This document shows, in pieces, positions 1 through 7,879 of a stretch of DNA of 38,182 nt. Numbering within the stretch: the stretch's first letter is position 1; the number at the start of each line of letters is the position of its first letter. The translations under genes were made by a program, and so were the position numbers. Source of the stretch: Candidatus Zipacnadia bacterium (GTDB taxonomy: Bacteria > Armatimonadota > Zipacnadia > Zipacnadales > Zipacnadaceae); the NCBI GenBank assembly GCA_029820565.1, contig JALGUR010000044.1, positions 1 to 38,182 of the forward strand, in the 5' to 3' direction. The notes beneath the pieces were generated by a model. The model ran no database searches, had not been told where the DNA came from, and was given only the letters and a program-made list of their open reading frames with translations.

Positions 1-174
1 CAGTTGATCAAGCGGGACAGTCGGCGCTTCGCTAAGCGGCAATTGACCTGGTTCCGACATCAGACCGACTTCACCTGGCTGATGTGGGCCAATCAGCAGC
101 AATTTGATAGGGTTGTGCAGACCATCATAGAGGCAGATCGCACACTTGCGGCTGCCACTAATTCTGCCCAATAG
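1..174 (+). CDS. miaA: tRNA dimethylallyltransferase, C-terminal fragment
   Basis: Only the last 57 codons are inside the window, entering in frame at base 1 and ending in TAG. The fragment contains RRFAKRQLTWFR, the conserved C-terminal MiaA segment (family pattern RxYAKRQxTWFR), followed by a short helical tail. MiaA transfers a dimethylallyl group to A37 of tRNAs that read codons starting with U. The hfq gene follows after about 20 bases, the same miaA-hfq order found in many bacteria, so co-transcription is likely. The 5' part and start cannot be seen. Confidence 0.85.
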   Translation, partial: QLIKRDSRRFAKRQLTWFRHQTDFTWLMWANQQQFDRVVQTIIEADRTLAAATNSAQ

Positions 175-194
175 GTCTCCGGGGGATGATGATT

Positions 195-407
195 ATGGGC
201 ACGGATAAGCCTAACATTCAGGATAACTATCTTAATGAACTGCGCAAGATGCAGATGCCGGTACGCGTGTTGCTCATCAGCGGTAAGGAACTGCAGGGCG
301 TCATAACTGGGTTTGATACCTTCACTTTCACCGTGGAGGTCAAGGACGTGGAGGTATTAGTCTACAAGAGCGCAGTGGCCGCCATCGCCCCTGAGGCGCG
401 TGGCTGA
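195..407 (+). CDS. hfq: RNA chaperone Hfq
   Basis: A 70-residue Sm-like protein expected to form a hexameric ring that pairs small RNAs with mRNAs. It shows the Hfq N-terminal pattern QDNYLNELRK, the Sm1 region with GKELQGVITGFDTFTFTV and an Sm2 region VLVYKSAVAAI. The usual YKHAIS has a Ser in place of His, a variation seen outside Proteobacteria. There is almost no acidic C-terminal tail. Three in-frame ATGs lie at 186, 189 and 195; the third is preferred because the GGGGGAT at 181-187 then sits at normal ribosome-binding distance, whereas it abuts the first. It lies between miaA and dapF, probably in one operon. Confidence 0.88.
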   Translation: MGTDKPNIQDNYLNELRKMQMPVRVLLISGKELQGVITGFDTFTFTVEVKDVEVLVYKSAVAAIAPEARG

Positions 408-437
408 CAAGATTCAGCTAAGTAGGAGGTAGCAACA

Positions 438-1304
438 GTGCGATTCACCAAGATGCACGGTTTAGGCAATGATTACATTTACATCAACGCCATAGAAGAA
501 GACCTATCAGGATACAATTTGGAGAAACTCGCTCAGATACTCTCCGACCGGCACTTCGGCGTGGGCAGCGATGGGCTTATTCTTATTCTGCCTTCCCAGC
601 AGGCTGACTTCCGTATGCGTATCTTCAATTCCGACGGCAGTGAAGCGGAAATGTGCGGGAACGGCCTGCGGGCGTTTGCCAAGTACGTTTATGAGCACGG
701 TCTGGCCGACAGCCTCAAACTGGAAGTAGAGACCGGGGCGGGCATCATCCCTCTGGCTATGGACGTCGCTGAAGGCCAAGTAGTCGCCGTCAGCCTGGAT
801 ATGGGAGTGCCCCGCCTGCAGCGCCAGCAGATACCCATGCGGGGCGAGCCGGTGGACGGGCAGGTTATCGGCGAGCCGCTGGAGGTGGACGGGACGCAGG
901 TAGAGATAACTTGTGTCTCTATGGGTAATCCTCACTGTGTTATTTTCACCGATGACGCCAACAGTACGCCGGTGACGGAACTGGGACCGCAAATCGAAAA
1001 TCACCAGGTATTCCCGGAGCGCACCAATGTTGAGTTTGTTACCGTCGTGGACTCTGAGCACTTACGCATGCGCGTGTGGGAACGAGGCGCGGGTGAGACC
1101 CTGGCCTGTGGCACCGGCGCCGCGGCGGCCACGGTAGCCGCGGTGCTAACCGAGCGCACTGACCGCCGGGTGGAAGTCTCACTGTTGGGTGGCGAATTGC
1201 AATTAGAGTGGGCGGCAGATGATCACGTCTTCCTCACCGGCCCGGCTACCGAGGTGTTCAGCGGCGAGGTGTCACCCCAACTGGTAGGCCCCAGCGCAGC
1301 CTGA
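438..1304 (+). CDS. dapF: diaminopimelate epimerase
   Basis: Converts LL-diaminopimelate to meso-diaminopimelate in the cytoplasm, for lysine and peptidoglycan synthesis. The 288-residue protein is slightly longer than the usual 270-280. Both catalytic cysteines are present: Cys73 in EMCGNGLRAF and Cys224 in ETLACGTGA. Other family signatures are KMHGLGNDY at the N-terminus, GNPHCVIF, and ERTNVEFV. The start is GTG, chosen because AGGAGGT lies about 7 bases upstream and the protein then begins at the conserved MRFTKMHG. It follows hfq by 30 bases, so it is probably in the miaA-hfq-dapF operon. Confidence 0.95.
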   Translation: MRFTKMHGLGNDYIYINAIEEDLSGYNLEKLAQILSDRHFGVGSDGLILILPSQQADFRMRIFNSDGSEAEMCGNGLRAFAKYVYEHGLADSLKLEVETGAGIIPLAMDVAEGQVVAVSLDMGVPRLQRQQIPMRGEPVDGQVIGEPLEVDGTQVEITCVSMGNPHCVIFTDDANSTPVTELGPQIENHQVFPERTNVEFVTVVDSEHLRMRVWERGAGETLACGTGAAAATVAAVLTERTDRRVEVSLLGGELQLEWAADDHVFLTGPATEVFSGEVSPQLVGPSAA

Positions 1305-1369
1305 CTGTGGTCGCCCGATTAATCCGTGGAGCACCGCAGTCGGCTTAGTAAGCAAGGAAGCAATCGCCA

Positions 1370-1543
1370 GTGACACCAAGCGATAAATCCACTACCCCGA
1401 GCGCTGACAGCAGTAGCGGGGATAAGCGCAACACAACAAGCATCTCGCGTCGTCAATCCCTGGAGCCCGCAGCAGTAGCTGCCCGGCGGGTTCACTGGTG
1501 TCCTAAGCTCGGGAAGGGAGATATATGCAATGGCCACGACTGA
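1370..1543 (+). pseudogene. Remnant of a Tat signal-peptide leader, out of frame with the next gene
   Basis: A GTG at 1370 with AAGGAAG about 9 bases upstream opens a 57-codon frame whose middle reads SISRRQSLEPAAVAARR, a twin-arginine pattern. At DNA level, the stretch from about 1443 to 1535 aligns with the leader of the sialidase-like gene at 3121 (3189-3281), including CCGCAGCAGTAGC and an A/G-rich block just before the ATG. This copy is 2 bases shorter, so the leader runs into TGA at 1541 instead of joining the frame of the following gene. It is either a decayed export signal or a place where the sequence carries a 2-base error. It overlaps the start of the downstream gene. Confidence 0.45.
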
Positions 1544-2756
1544 AGCAACAACCGCCACCGGTCGCGAAGGGAAATTGAAATTGGGGCTTATAAGCACACA
1601 CTGTGATTGGTGCCACTCGGATCTGATACCCTGGGGACGAGAGGGTGTACAACACATTGTGGACCGCTATGTGGAGGCAGGCATCCCTCGTCTGTGCTGG
1701 CGTTGCACCGACGGTGGCACTGCCCACTACTGGAGCAAACTACGGGAGCCCTTCCACGGTCTGGACGCTGACAACTGTCATGCGACCTATTTCATGACGC
1801 CAGACCTGGGGCGGTACTGGCGCACTGATTACCGTACTTTTGACAGTTTTGCAGCCGCAGTGGAGTTGGGGCATGAGGCCGGCCTGGAGGTCTATGCCTG
1901 GTGTCAGGTGGATGGGGAAGATGATGGCTTCGGCTACAAGTCGCGGCGGGTCAAGAAGCATCCGGAGCTTTGCACGGTAGGCCGCGACGGCCAGCGCTTC
2001 ACTGGTAAGCTGGGCTGGGCCTACCCAGAGAATCGAGAATACGTCATTGGCCTGCTGCAGGAGGTTCTGGCCTACCAGCCCAACGGGGTAATCCTGGACT
2101 TCGTGAAGAACCGAGGTGATTATCGCGACCGGCTGAACGATGACGACGGCGTAGTCTACTACGGCTATGAGCCGCCGGCGGTACAGGACTTCAAAGCCAA
2201 GACCGGCCGTGACCCCTTCCAGATCCCTAACAGTGACCCGGAGTGGCTCCAGCACCGGGCCGACTACATGTCTCAGTTCGTGCGGGAGGCCCGGCAGATG
2301 CAAAGAGGGGTAGCCCCTGAGACGCGCTGGATCGGCCAAGTCTGGGGCGGTGGCAGCACCCTTCAGTTTCAGCTTCTCAGCAAAGAAGAGTATAAACGCG
2401 GCGGGCCTTATTACACACACGAGTCGCACCCCGTCAGAGACCTACTGGGTGGCATGCTGGAGGATGTTGCCGCGTGGATGGCGGACGACGCCTTCGACGT
2501 CATATATCCACTCACTGCTGGTGACACTGGGCTGCTGCGTGCCAATATGGCGACCGTGAAAGGGCTCAGCACGGGCCGGGAAACGCAGGTCCAGGCCGGG
2601 GCGTACGTGTGGAATATAGATGCTGAGGGGCTGGGCGCGCTTTGCCAGGCCGCCATGAGCAGTGGTGCCGAGGAGATATACCTGGTGGAAAGCCAGGCCT
2701 TTGAACCCCAGTTGTGGCCGGCGGTTGGGCAGATAGTACGTGAGTTTGCTGGTTAG
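1530..2756 (+). CDS. TIM-barrel glycosidase-like protein
   Basis: A 408-residue protein resembling the glycosyl-hydrolase-like (GHL10-type) TIM-barrel group; no exact family can be named by eye. Barrel-like strands include LKLGLISTHCDWC near the N-terminus, EVYAWCQVDGEDDG, GVILDFVKNRGDYRD in the middle (the Asp at the end of the strand is a candidate active-site residue) and WIGQVWGGG. The C-terminal part, EEIYLVESQAFEP, closes the barrel. The ATG has GGGAAGGGAG about 9 bases upstream and codes for no signal peptide, so as written the protein is cytoplasmic. A Tat leader remnant lies upstream in another frame. A looser relative is the gene at 17707. The substrate is unknown. Confidence 0.7.
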   Translation: MATTEATTATGREGKLKLGLISTHCDWCHSDLIPWGREGVQHIVDRYVEAGIPRLCWRCTDGGTAHYWSKLREPFHGLDADNCHATYFMTPDLGRYWRTDYRTFDSFAAAVELGHEAGLEVYAWCQVDGEDDGFGYKSRRVKKHPELCTVGRDGQRFTGKLGWAYPENREYVIGLLQEVLAYQPNGVILDFVKNRGDYRDRLNDDDGVVYYGYEPPAVQDFKAKTGRDPFQIPNSDPEWLQHRADYMSQFVREARQMQRGVAPETRWIGQVWGGGSTLQFQLLSKEEYKRGGPYYTHESHPVRDLLGGMLEDVAAWMADDAFDVIYPLTAGDTGLLRANMATVKGLSTGRETQVQAGAYVWNIDAEGLGALCQAAMSSGAEEIYLVESQAFEPQLWPAVGQIVREFAG

Positions 2757-3120
2757 GTATTGGACCAGTCAAGGACAGATTAACCGCCGTATACTACAAC
2801 AGGGGTCGGACCACAACTATCTGTGCTGATCAGGCGAACGGAAGATGCTGGACTGTGCCGGGCATGGGTATCTGGAACTGCATGTATGGGTCTGGCCACG
2901 ATTACGCCGACTACCAGTAACCGCCACTCCTACAGGCCCAACACTGGAAGGCTTAGCCCGCCTGCGGCGGGCCGGGCTGTCGTTCGTAGGGCGCTTGACG
3001 GTGGGAGCGTGGATGAGATTTACGATGGAGAGGCGCTTCGCCGCTGGGACAATCTGGGTATATCCCTTATACTGTGAGTGAGCTGTACCAATTAGGCCAA
3101 TGGAAAGGAGAGAATTACGT
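2757..3120. other. Intergenic region, no convincing gene
   Basis: The 364 bases between the glycosidase-like gene and the sialidase-like gene hold two overlapping short open frames (about 80 codons each). Neither has a ribosome-binding site or recognisable protein features, so I do not call them. The only structure I see is the GC palindrome at 2956-2972. A-T-rich stretches near 3055-3075 could hold a promoter for the sialidase-like gene, but no -35/-10 pair stands out. Confidence 0.5.
2956..2972. repeat. GC-rich palindrome (REP-like)
   Basis: GCCCGCC, a TGC loop, then GGCGGGC: a perfect 7-bp stem in an intergenic region, with no T-tract on either side. It resembles short palindromic elements scattered between genes in GC-rich genomes; terminator function is not supported. 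Confidence 0.4.
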
Positions 3121-4461
3121 ATGGCGATAAACGACAAGTGCAGCAAAAACAGTCGCTCGGATGAGGATACTCGTCGTGAAGGCAGAATTTCACGTCGCCA
3201 ATTCCTGAAAACCGCAGCAGTAGCGGCCGGTGGGGTAGCCGCGAGTAGTCTAACTATGAGAGAGGAGAGATTAGCAATGGCGCAAACACAACAAGGAGAA
3301 GCGGCGGGCGACGTGGGCATTGTGATTGAGGGTTTCCGCCCCAACTCAATCGTGGAGATGCCCGACGGCAGTCTGATGACCGAAGGTGGGCAGCAATCCA
3401 CCGACGGCGGGCGGACCTGGCAGAAGAGCGAGACCTTCAAGCCCGCTGGGTCACTGGGCCTGCTGCGCCTGCCCAACGGGGAACTGGGGACCTACTACGC
3501 GGATCAATGGACAATGAAGACGGCTTTGGGTAACGATACCAATAACTGGTTCTTCCGCTGGTCGGCTGATGAGGGCCAGAGTTGGTCGGAACCGGCCAAA
3601 ATCACCCTGGACGGCCTGACCATGGGTCTGGGCGGGACGATGTTCGCGCTGGAGGACGGACGCGTATTGCTCTCTACTTATAGCCAGTTCATCGGGAGCC
3701 GATTTGACAAGCGTGGCGGCTCCTGGGGAACCTACCAAGGCGTCCGTTCCCAAACCGAAACTGAGGCGCACTATCCACAGGCCGAAGCCGGACGAGTCTA
3801 CTACTCTGATGATAACGGGCGCCATTGGCAAGCCTGTGACGGTTGGATTCTGGGCTGGCGCGACAACAGGTGGACCGACCTGTTTACCGAGCCTACCCGC
3901 GGAGTAGAACTAAAAGATGGGCGCATAATGCTCCTGGGGCGGGCGGTGACAGGCCGAGTCCATGCAGTGTTCAGTATTGATCGGGGCCACTCCTGGTGGC
4001 CCGGCGCTCAGCCCACCGAATTAGCCGCCTCCTACTCCCCCGGGGCCCTGGCCCGCATTCCTTCCACTGGCGACCTGCTTTTCATCTGGAATCAGCTCTC
4101 CCGGGCCGAGACTCGCAAGGGTATGCGGCGCAGTCGGCTCTCCGCGGCTATCTCCCCGGATGAGGGCGAGACCTGGGGCCACTTTAAGAACATTGAGGTC
4201 ATTGAAAGTCTGGCCCATACCGCTCACATCCCGCCCGACCCGGATATGTCGCCGGTGTGGGGTGATGACGAGATCGGCGAGTTGCCCGACGAGTTCGTCC
4301 GGTACCATTACCCCAACGTCTCTGTGATCGGCGATGAAGTCTTCGTAAGTTACTTGTGGTCCCGTTACGAACTGGCCACTGACGCCGACGGCAATAAAGC
4401 CCTGAAGACCCCAAGCGGCAGCCGCACCCGCATCCTACCGGTGGAGTGGTTCTACACTTAG
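3121..4461 (+). CDS. Tat-exported sialidase-like (BNR/Asp-box) protein
   Basis: A 446-residue protein with a twin-arginine signal (ISRRQFLKTAAVAAGG, about residues 24-39), followed by a beta-propeller of the sialidase superfamily. Five Asp-box motifs (SxDxGxxW type) are visible: STDGGRTW, SADEGQSW, SDDNGRHW, SIDRGHSW and SPDEGETW. The classical FRIP motif is only loosely represented by GFRPN, so true sialic-acid hydrolysis is uncertain; the fold is the safer call. The ATG at 3121 is preferred over 3100 because AAAGGAGA at about 3104-3111 is correctly spaced for it. Inside the signal, GAGGAG (3262-3267) sits 9 bases before an in-frame ATG at 3277, which could yield a non-exported form. The cytoplasmic paralogue is at 25864; both end in a similar LPxxWFY sequence. 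Confidence 0.82.
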   Translation: MAINDKCSKNSRSDEDTRREGRISRRQFLKTAAVAAGGVAASSLTMREERLAMAQTQQGEAAGDVGIVIEGFRPNSIVEMPDGSLMTEGGQQSTDGGRTWQKSETFKPAGSLGLLRLPNGELGTYYADQWTMKTALGNDTNNWFFRWSADEGQSWSEPAKITLDGLTMGLGGTMFALEDGRVLLSTYSQFIGSRFDKRGGSWGTYQGVRSQTETEAHYPQAEAGRVYYSDDNGRHWQACDGWILGWRDNRWTDLFTEPTRGVELKDGRIMLLGRAVTGRVHAVFSIDRGHSWWPGAQPTELAASYSPGALARIPSTGDLLFIWNQLSRAETRKGMRRSRLSAAISPDEGETWGHFKNIEVIESLAHTAHIPPDPDMSPVWGDDEIGELPDEFVRYHYPNVSVIGDEVFVSYLWSRYELATDADGNKALKTPSGSRTRILPVEWFYT

Positions 4462-4488
4462 CGCTCCGGGGAATATGATTGTGTAGAA

Positions 4489-4504
4489 GCGGCATTCCTG
4501 CCGC
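4489..4504. repeat. Short palindrome GCGGCA-TTCC-TGCCGC
   Basis: A perfect 6-bp inverted repeat with a 4-base loop, 27 bases after the sialidase-like stop codon. No T-run follows. It may be a scattered intergenic palindrome or a weak transcript end. Confidence 0.35.
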
Positions 4505-4620
4505 GACCAGTCGTGCTATCTTGCTGCGGCAGGTCAAGCGGGGACCGGCGGCGAAATCAATATTGCATAGACCGTACCCGCCGTTGAACGGAAACTTCTG
4601 CTCAATGGAGAGTGGCCACA

Positions 4621-6654
4621 ATGTCGCACAAGCGCTCCTTAATTATTGCGAGCGTTGCAGTAGTGGCGCTGGCGGCGGGGTGTGGTGGGGGAAGTTCCGG
4701 GCCGCGACCGCAGGCGATTCAGCCGGTCCAGCCCGCGGCCTCCTCAAGCACGGTGTCCCCTTCTCAGGGCCAATATCTCGGCGATATGGACGGCGACGGG
4801 CAGCCCTCGGTTGGCGACGCCATCAATATTCTACGCATCGTAGTGGGCCTGGACGATGCTGACCCCCGCGCCGACGCCAACCAAAACGACAGCACCGACG
4901 TCGGTGACGCCATCAAGGTCCTGCGCTGCGTGGTGGGATTGGATGAGTGGCCGATAGGAACAGTCGGCCCTGTGCGTGATTATGAGTTCGTCAGTCAGTG
5001 GGGGACTTATGGCGGCGGGCACATCTGGAATGCAAGGGACGTCGCAGTAGACGCTGATGGCAATCTGTACGTGGCGAATGCCCTCAACGATTCCATCGAG
5101 AAGTTCACCAGCGACGGGACCTTCCTGACGCAATGGGGCTTCTATGGGAGCACCGACGGCCAGTTCCGCCACCCCGCGGGCGTGGCCGTGGATGGCGTCG
5201 GCAATGTGTATGTGGCAGACAAATGGAATCACCGGATGCAGAAGTTCAGCAGCGATGGAACCTTCCTGACCAAGTGGGGCTCGTATGGCAGCGGCGAAGG
5301 CTGGTTTAACGACCCGACGGGCGTAGCCGTGGATGGCGCCGGGAATGTCTACGTGGCAGATGTGTCCAACGACCGCATCCAGAAGTTCACCAGTCACGGA
5401 ACTTTCCTGACTATGTGGGGCTCCTATGGCACGGGCGATGGCCAGTTCTGTGACCCAGCGGGCGTGGGCGTTGACGCGGCCGGCAATGTGTATGTGGCAG
5501 ATACCTACAACGACCGCGTCCAGAAGTTCACCAGCGATGGAACCTTCCTGACCAAGTGGAGTGGCCTGGACGGCGCAGTGGACGTCGCCGTGGATGCTGC
5601 AAACAACGTATACGTGCTAACACCCGAACGCATCCACAAGTTCGCCAGCGACGGCACCTCGCTGACCACGTGGGGCTCTTCGGGCAGGAGCAATGGCCAG
5701 TTCTGGGTCCCAGGGGGTGTGGCTGTGGATGCCGCTGGAGACGTGTACGTAGCAGATACAGGCAACTCTCGCCTCCACAAGTTCACCAGCAACGGAGTCT
5801 TCCTGACAACGTGGGGCTTCCCCGGTACGGGCGACGGTCAGTTCCGGAATCCTGAGGGTGTCGCTGTCAATGCCGCTGGTAATCTGTACGTGGCGGATAC
5901 ACGTAACCAGCGCATCCAGGAGTTCACCACCGACGGCAGATTCCTGACGAAATGGGGCGCCGGTGGATACCAGCGTGCCGATGGCGAGTTCGACGACCCA
6001 AGGGGCGTGGCCGTGGATGGTGCGGGCAATGTATATGCGGCAGATACAGACAACCACCGCATTGAGAAGTTCACCAGCGAGGGACTCTTCCTGACGAAAT
6101 GGGGGTCGTACGGCAGCGGCAATGCGCAGTTCTACCAGCCGTACGCGGTTGCCGTGGATGCTGCCGGTAACGTGTACGTCGCAGATGCGGGCAACCAGCG
6201 CATCCAGAAGTTCACCAGCGATGGGGTCTTCCTGGCCAAGTGGGGCACCCCGGGCAGCAGTGATGGCCAGTTCTACCACCCCTACGGGGTAGCCGCGGAT
6301 GCCACCGGCAATGTGTACGTAGCAGACACGGATAACCACCGCATCCAGAAGTTCACCAGTACCGGAGTTTTTCTGGCCACGTGGGGCTCCCAGGGGAGCG
6401 GCGACGGCCAGTTCTACTCCCCGCGCGGCCTAGCCGTGGATGCTGGCGGCAATGTTTACGTGGCCGATTGCGGGAATAACCGTATCCAGAAGTTCGCTGG
6501 CGATGGGACTTTCCTCACCAAGTGGGGCTCGGAGGGTAGTGGTTATGGTCAGTTCCAGCAGCCATGTGGCGTCGCTGTAGACGCGGCCGGCAATGTGTAC
6601 GTGGCCGACAGGGATAATCACTGCATCCAGAAGTTCCGGCCCGTGGCACCGTAG
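4621..6654 (+). CDS. Lipoprotein with dockerin domain and 12 NHL repeats
   Basis: A 677-residue secreted protein. The signal peptide ends in the lipobox LAAGC (Cys21), predicting a lipid anchor, followed by a Gly/Ser/Pro-rich linker. Residues about 53-108 form a type-I dockerin-like pair with two calcium-loop motifs, DMDGDGQPSVGD and DANQNDSTDVGD, each followed by a hydrophobic helix. The rest consists of 12 NHL repeats of about 47 residues, consensus GVAVDAAGNVYVADxxNxRIQKFTSDGTFLTKWGSxGSGDGQF; repeat 5 is shortened. Twelve repeats would suit two six-bladed propellers. The ATG at 4621 is preferred to 4612 because GGAGAGTGG lies upstream and a normal signal n-region results. Binding partners are unknown; NHL propellers usually bind proteins, RNA or glycans. 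Confidence 0.85.
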   Translation: MSHKRSLIIASVAVVALAAGCGGGSSGPRPQAIQPVQPAASSSTVSPSQGQYLGDMDGDGQPSVGDAINILRIVVGLDDADPRADANQNDSTDVGDAIKVLRCVVGLDEWPIGTVGPVRDYEFVSQWGTYGGGHIWNARDVAVDADGNLYVANALNDSIEKFTSDGTFLTQWGFYGSTDGQFRHPAGVAVDGVGNVYVADKWNHRMQKFSSDGTFLTKWGSYGSGEGWFNDPTGVAVDGAGNVYVADVSNDRIQKFTSHGTFLTMWGSYGTGDGQFCDPAGVGVDAAGNVYVADTYNDRVQKFTSDGTFLTKWSGLDGAVDVAVDAANNVYVLTPERIHKFASDGTSLTTWGSSGRSNGQFWVPGGVAVDAAGDVYVADTGNSRLHKFTSNGVFLTTWGFPGTGDGQFRNPEGVAVNAAGNLYVADTRNQRIQEFTTDGRFLTKWGAGGYQRADGEFDDPRGVAVDGAGNVYAADTDNHRIEKFTSEGLFLTKWGSYGSGNAQFYQPYAVAVDAAGNVYVADAGNQRIQKFTSDGVFLAKWGTPGSSDGQFYHPYGVAADATGNVYVADTDNHRIQKFTSTGVFLATWGSQGSGDGQFYSPRGLAVDAGGNVYVADCGNNRIQKFAGDGTFLTKWGSEGSGYGQFQQPCGVAVDAAGNVYVADRDNHCIQKFRPVAP

Positions 6655-6693
6655 GAGGCAGCATTCGGCACTCAGCGCTCAGCAACGGCAGTC

Positions 6694-6709
6694 GGGGCAG
6701 GGATGCCCC
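6694..6709 (+). terminator. Possible hairpin terminator after the NHL gene
   Basis: GGGGCA-GGGA-TGCCCC forms a perfect 6-bp stem 40 bases after the NHL stop. It is followed only by TTCC, so it is weak as an intrinsic terminator. Confidence 0.25.
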
Positions 6710-6725
6710 TTCCACAGAGCCCGAT

Positions 6726-6772
6726 ACAAAGGGCGGACCGCCGCGCCGATGTTGCGGGCGGTGGGCCTTTGT
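6726..6772 (+). promoter_or_regulatory. Long hairpin in the pheA leader
   Basis: The outer arms ACAAAGG (6726-6732) and CCTTTGT (6766-6772) and the inner arms ACCGCC (6737-6742) and GGCGGT (6757-6762) make a 13-bp stem broken by a small internal loop, ending 45 bases before the pheA ATG. No T-tract follows, and I find no Phe-rich leader peptide, so classical attenuation is not supported. It could be a terminator of the upstream gene or an RNA control element. Confidence 0.35.
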
Positions 6773-6817
6773 GGTAAGATATGTCCCAATATCAACAGAC
6801 TCTCAGGGGCTGAATTT

Positions 6818-7879
6818 ATGGACCTTAATGAATCTCGTGACGAAATTGATGCTCTGGATGACCGACTGCTGGAACTCTTAGTCAGGCGGGCCAAGTTATC
6901 CCAGCAGATTGGGCAGCATAAGCAGGAGCAGGGCCAGACGGCTTACGATCCCAGCCGCGAGGCCCAAATCCTGCGGCGGCTGACAGACCAAAATACTTCT
7001 CCCCTCCCTGCTGAGGCGCTGCGGGCTATCTATCGGGAAATACTGTCCGCCTCCCGCGCCTTACAGGAGCCGCTACGCGTGGCCTTTTTAGGGCCGGAGC
7101 ATACTTTTACTCACCTGGCCGCTCGCCAGCAGTTTGGCTCCCAGGCCGAACTCCTGCCCGCCGCGAGCATTACCGACATATTCGGGTCGGTGGAGCGAGG
7201 GAACTGTGATGTAGGCGTGGTACCTATTGAGAATTCCACCGGCGGGGTAGTGCCCGAGACTCTAGACTGCTTCCTGGACAGCAATTTAACCATCTACAGC
7301 GAACTATACGTCCCCATCCACCTGTGCCTGTTAGCCAATTGCCCGCAGGACGAAATCGTTACCCTGTACAGCAATCCTCAGCCGCTGGCCCAGTGCCGCA
7401 CCTGGCTGCGCCAGAACCTGCCTAATGTGGGCATCACCACTATGGTCAGCACCGCCGCCGCTGCGCAAGCCGCTGCTGATGACCCCACCAGCGCCGCACT
7501 GGCTCCCCAGGCCGCCGCTGAGCCCTACGGGTTGCAGGTAGTGGCCGCCGCTATTGAAGACATCCCCAACAACCGGACCCGGTTCTTCGTCATCAGCCCT
7601 AAGCCGGCAGCCGCCACCGGACGCGATAAGACCTCTATTGTCTTCTCTACCGCTCACCAGGCCGGCGCTCTCCACGCTGCCCTAACCCCGTTCGCCCGGC
7701 ATAGCATAAACCTGACCCTGATTCAGTCGCGACCGTCACGGGGGCGGCTGTGGGAGTATGTCTTCTTCGTGGACTTTGACGGCTACCACACCGACGCGCC
7801 GGTGCAAGCCGCGTTGGCCGAACTTGACCAGCATTGTCCCTTGCTGAAGGTTCTGGGGTCCTATCCGCCGGGGGAATGA
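6818..7879 (+). CDS. pheA: bifunctional chorismate mutase / prephenate dehydratase
   Basis: Makes phenylpyruvate from chorismate, the committed steps to phenylalanine. Residues about 1-90 are an AroQ-type chorismate mutase (SRDEIDALDDRLLELLVRRAKLS). Residues about 90-270 are the dehydratase, with FLGPEHTFTHLAA, VVPIENSTGG and NNRTRFFV, the last carrying the catalytic Thr. An ACT domain closes the protein. In the ACT domain the phenylalanine-binding motifs are altered: GALH where GALV/GALY is usual, and QSRP instead of ESRP, which may change feedback inhibition. The ATG at 6818 was chosen for the preceding CAGGGGCTGA and because the family begins here; the open frame upstream is not PheA-like. 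The last 19 bases overlap the 3' end of the opposing protease gene. Confidence 0.94.
   Translation: MDLNESRDEIDALDDRLLELLVRRAKLSQQIGQHKQEQGQTAYDPSREAQILRRLTDQNTSPLPAEALRAIYREILSASRALQEPLRVAFLGPEHTFTHLAARQQFGSQAELLPAASITDIFGSVERGNCDVGVVPIENSTGGVVPETLDCFLDSNLTIYSELYVPIHLCLLANCPQDEIVTLYSNPQPLAQCRTWLRQNLPNVGITTMVSTAAAAQAAADDPTSAALAPQAAAEPYGLQVVAAAIEDIPNNRTRFFVISPKPAAATGRDKTSIVFSTAHQAGALHAALTPFARHSINLTLIQSRPSRGRLWEYVFFVDFDGYHTDAPVQAALAELDQHCPLLKVLGSYPPGE

Noticed and set aside
507..1061. A 184-codon open frame opposite dapF
   Set aside because: dapF on the plus strand has both catalytic Cys motifs; the antisense frame is a shadow.
2823..3081. Two overlapping open frames of about 80 codons between the 1530 and 3121 genes
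   Set aside because: No ribosome-binding site, Arg/Trp-rich random-looking composition, and a GC palindrome inside; more likely chance.
5617..6339. A 240-codon open frame opposite the NHL repeats
   Set aside because: Its repeats mirror the NHL repeat unit on the other strand; no independent gene features.
4975..6640. Regular DNA repeats of about 141 bases resembling an array
   Set aside because: These are degenerate coding repeats of an NHL protein, not CRISPR repeats with unique spacers.
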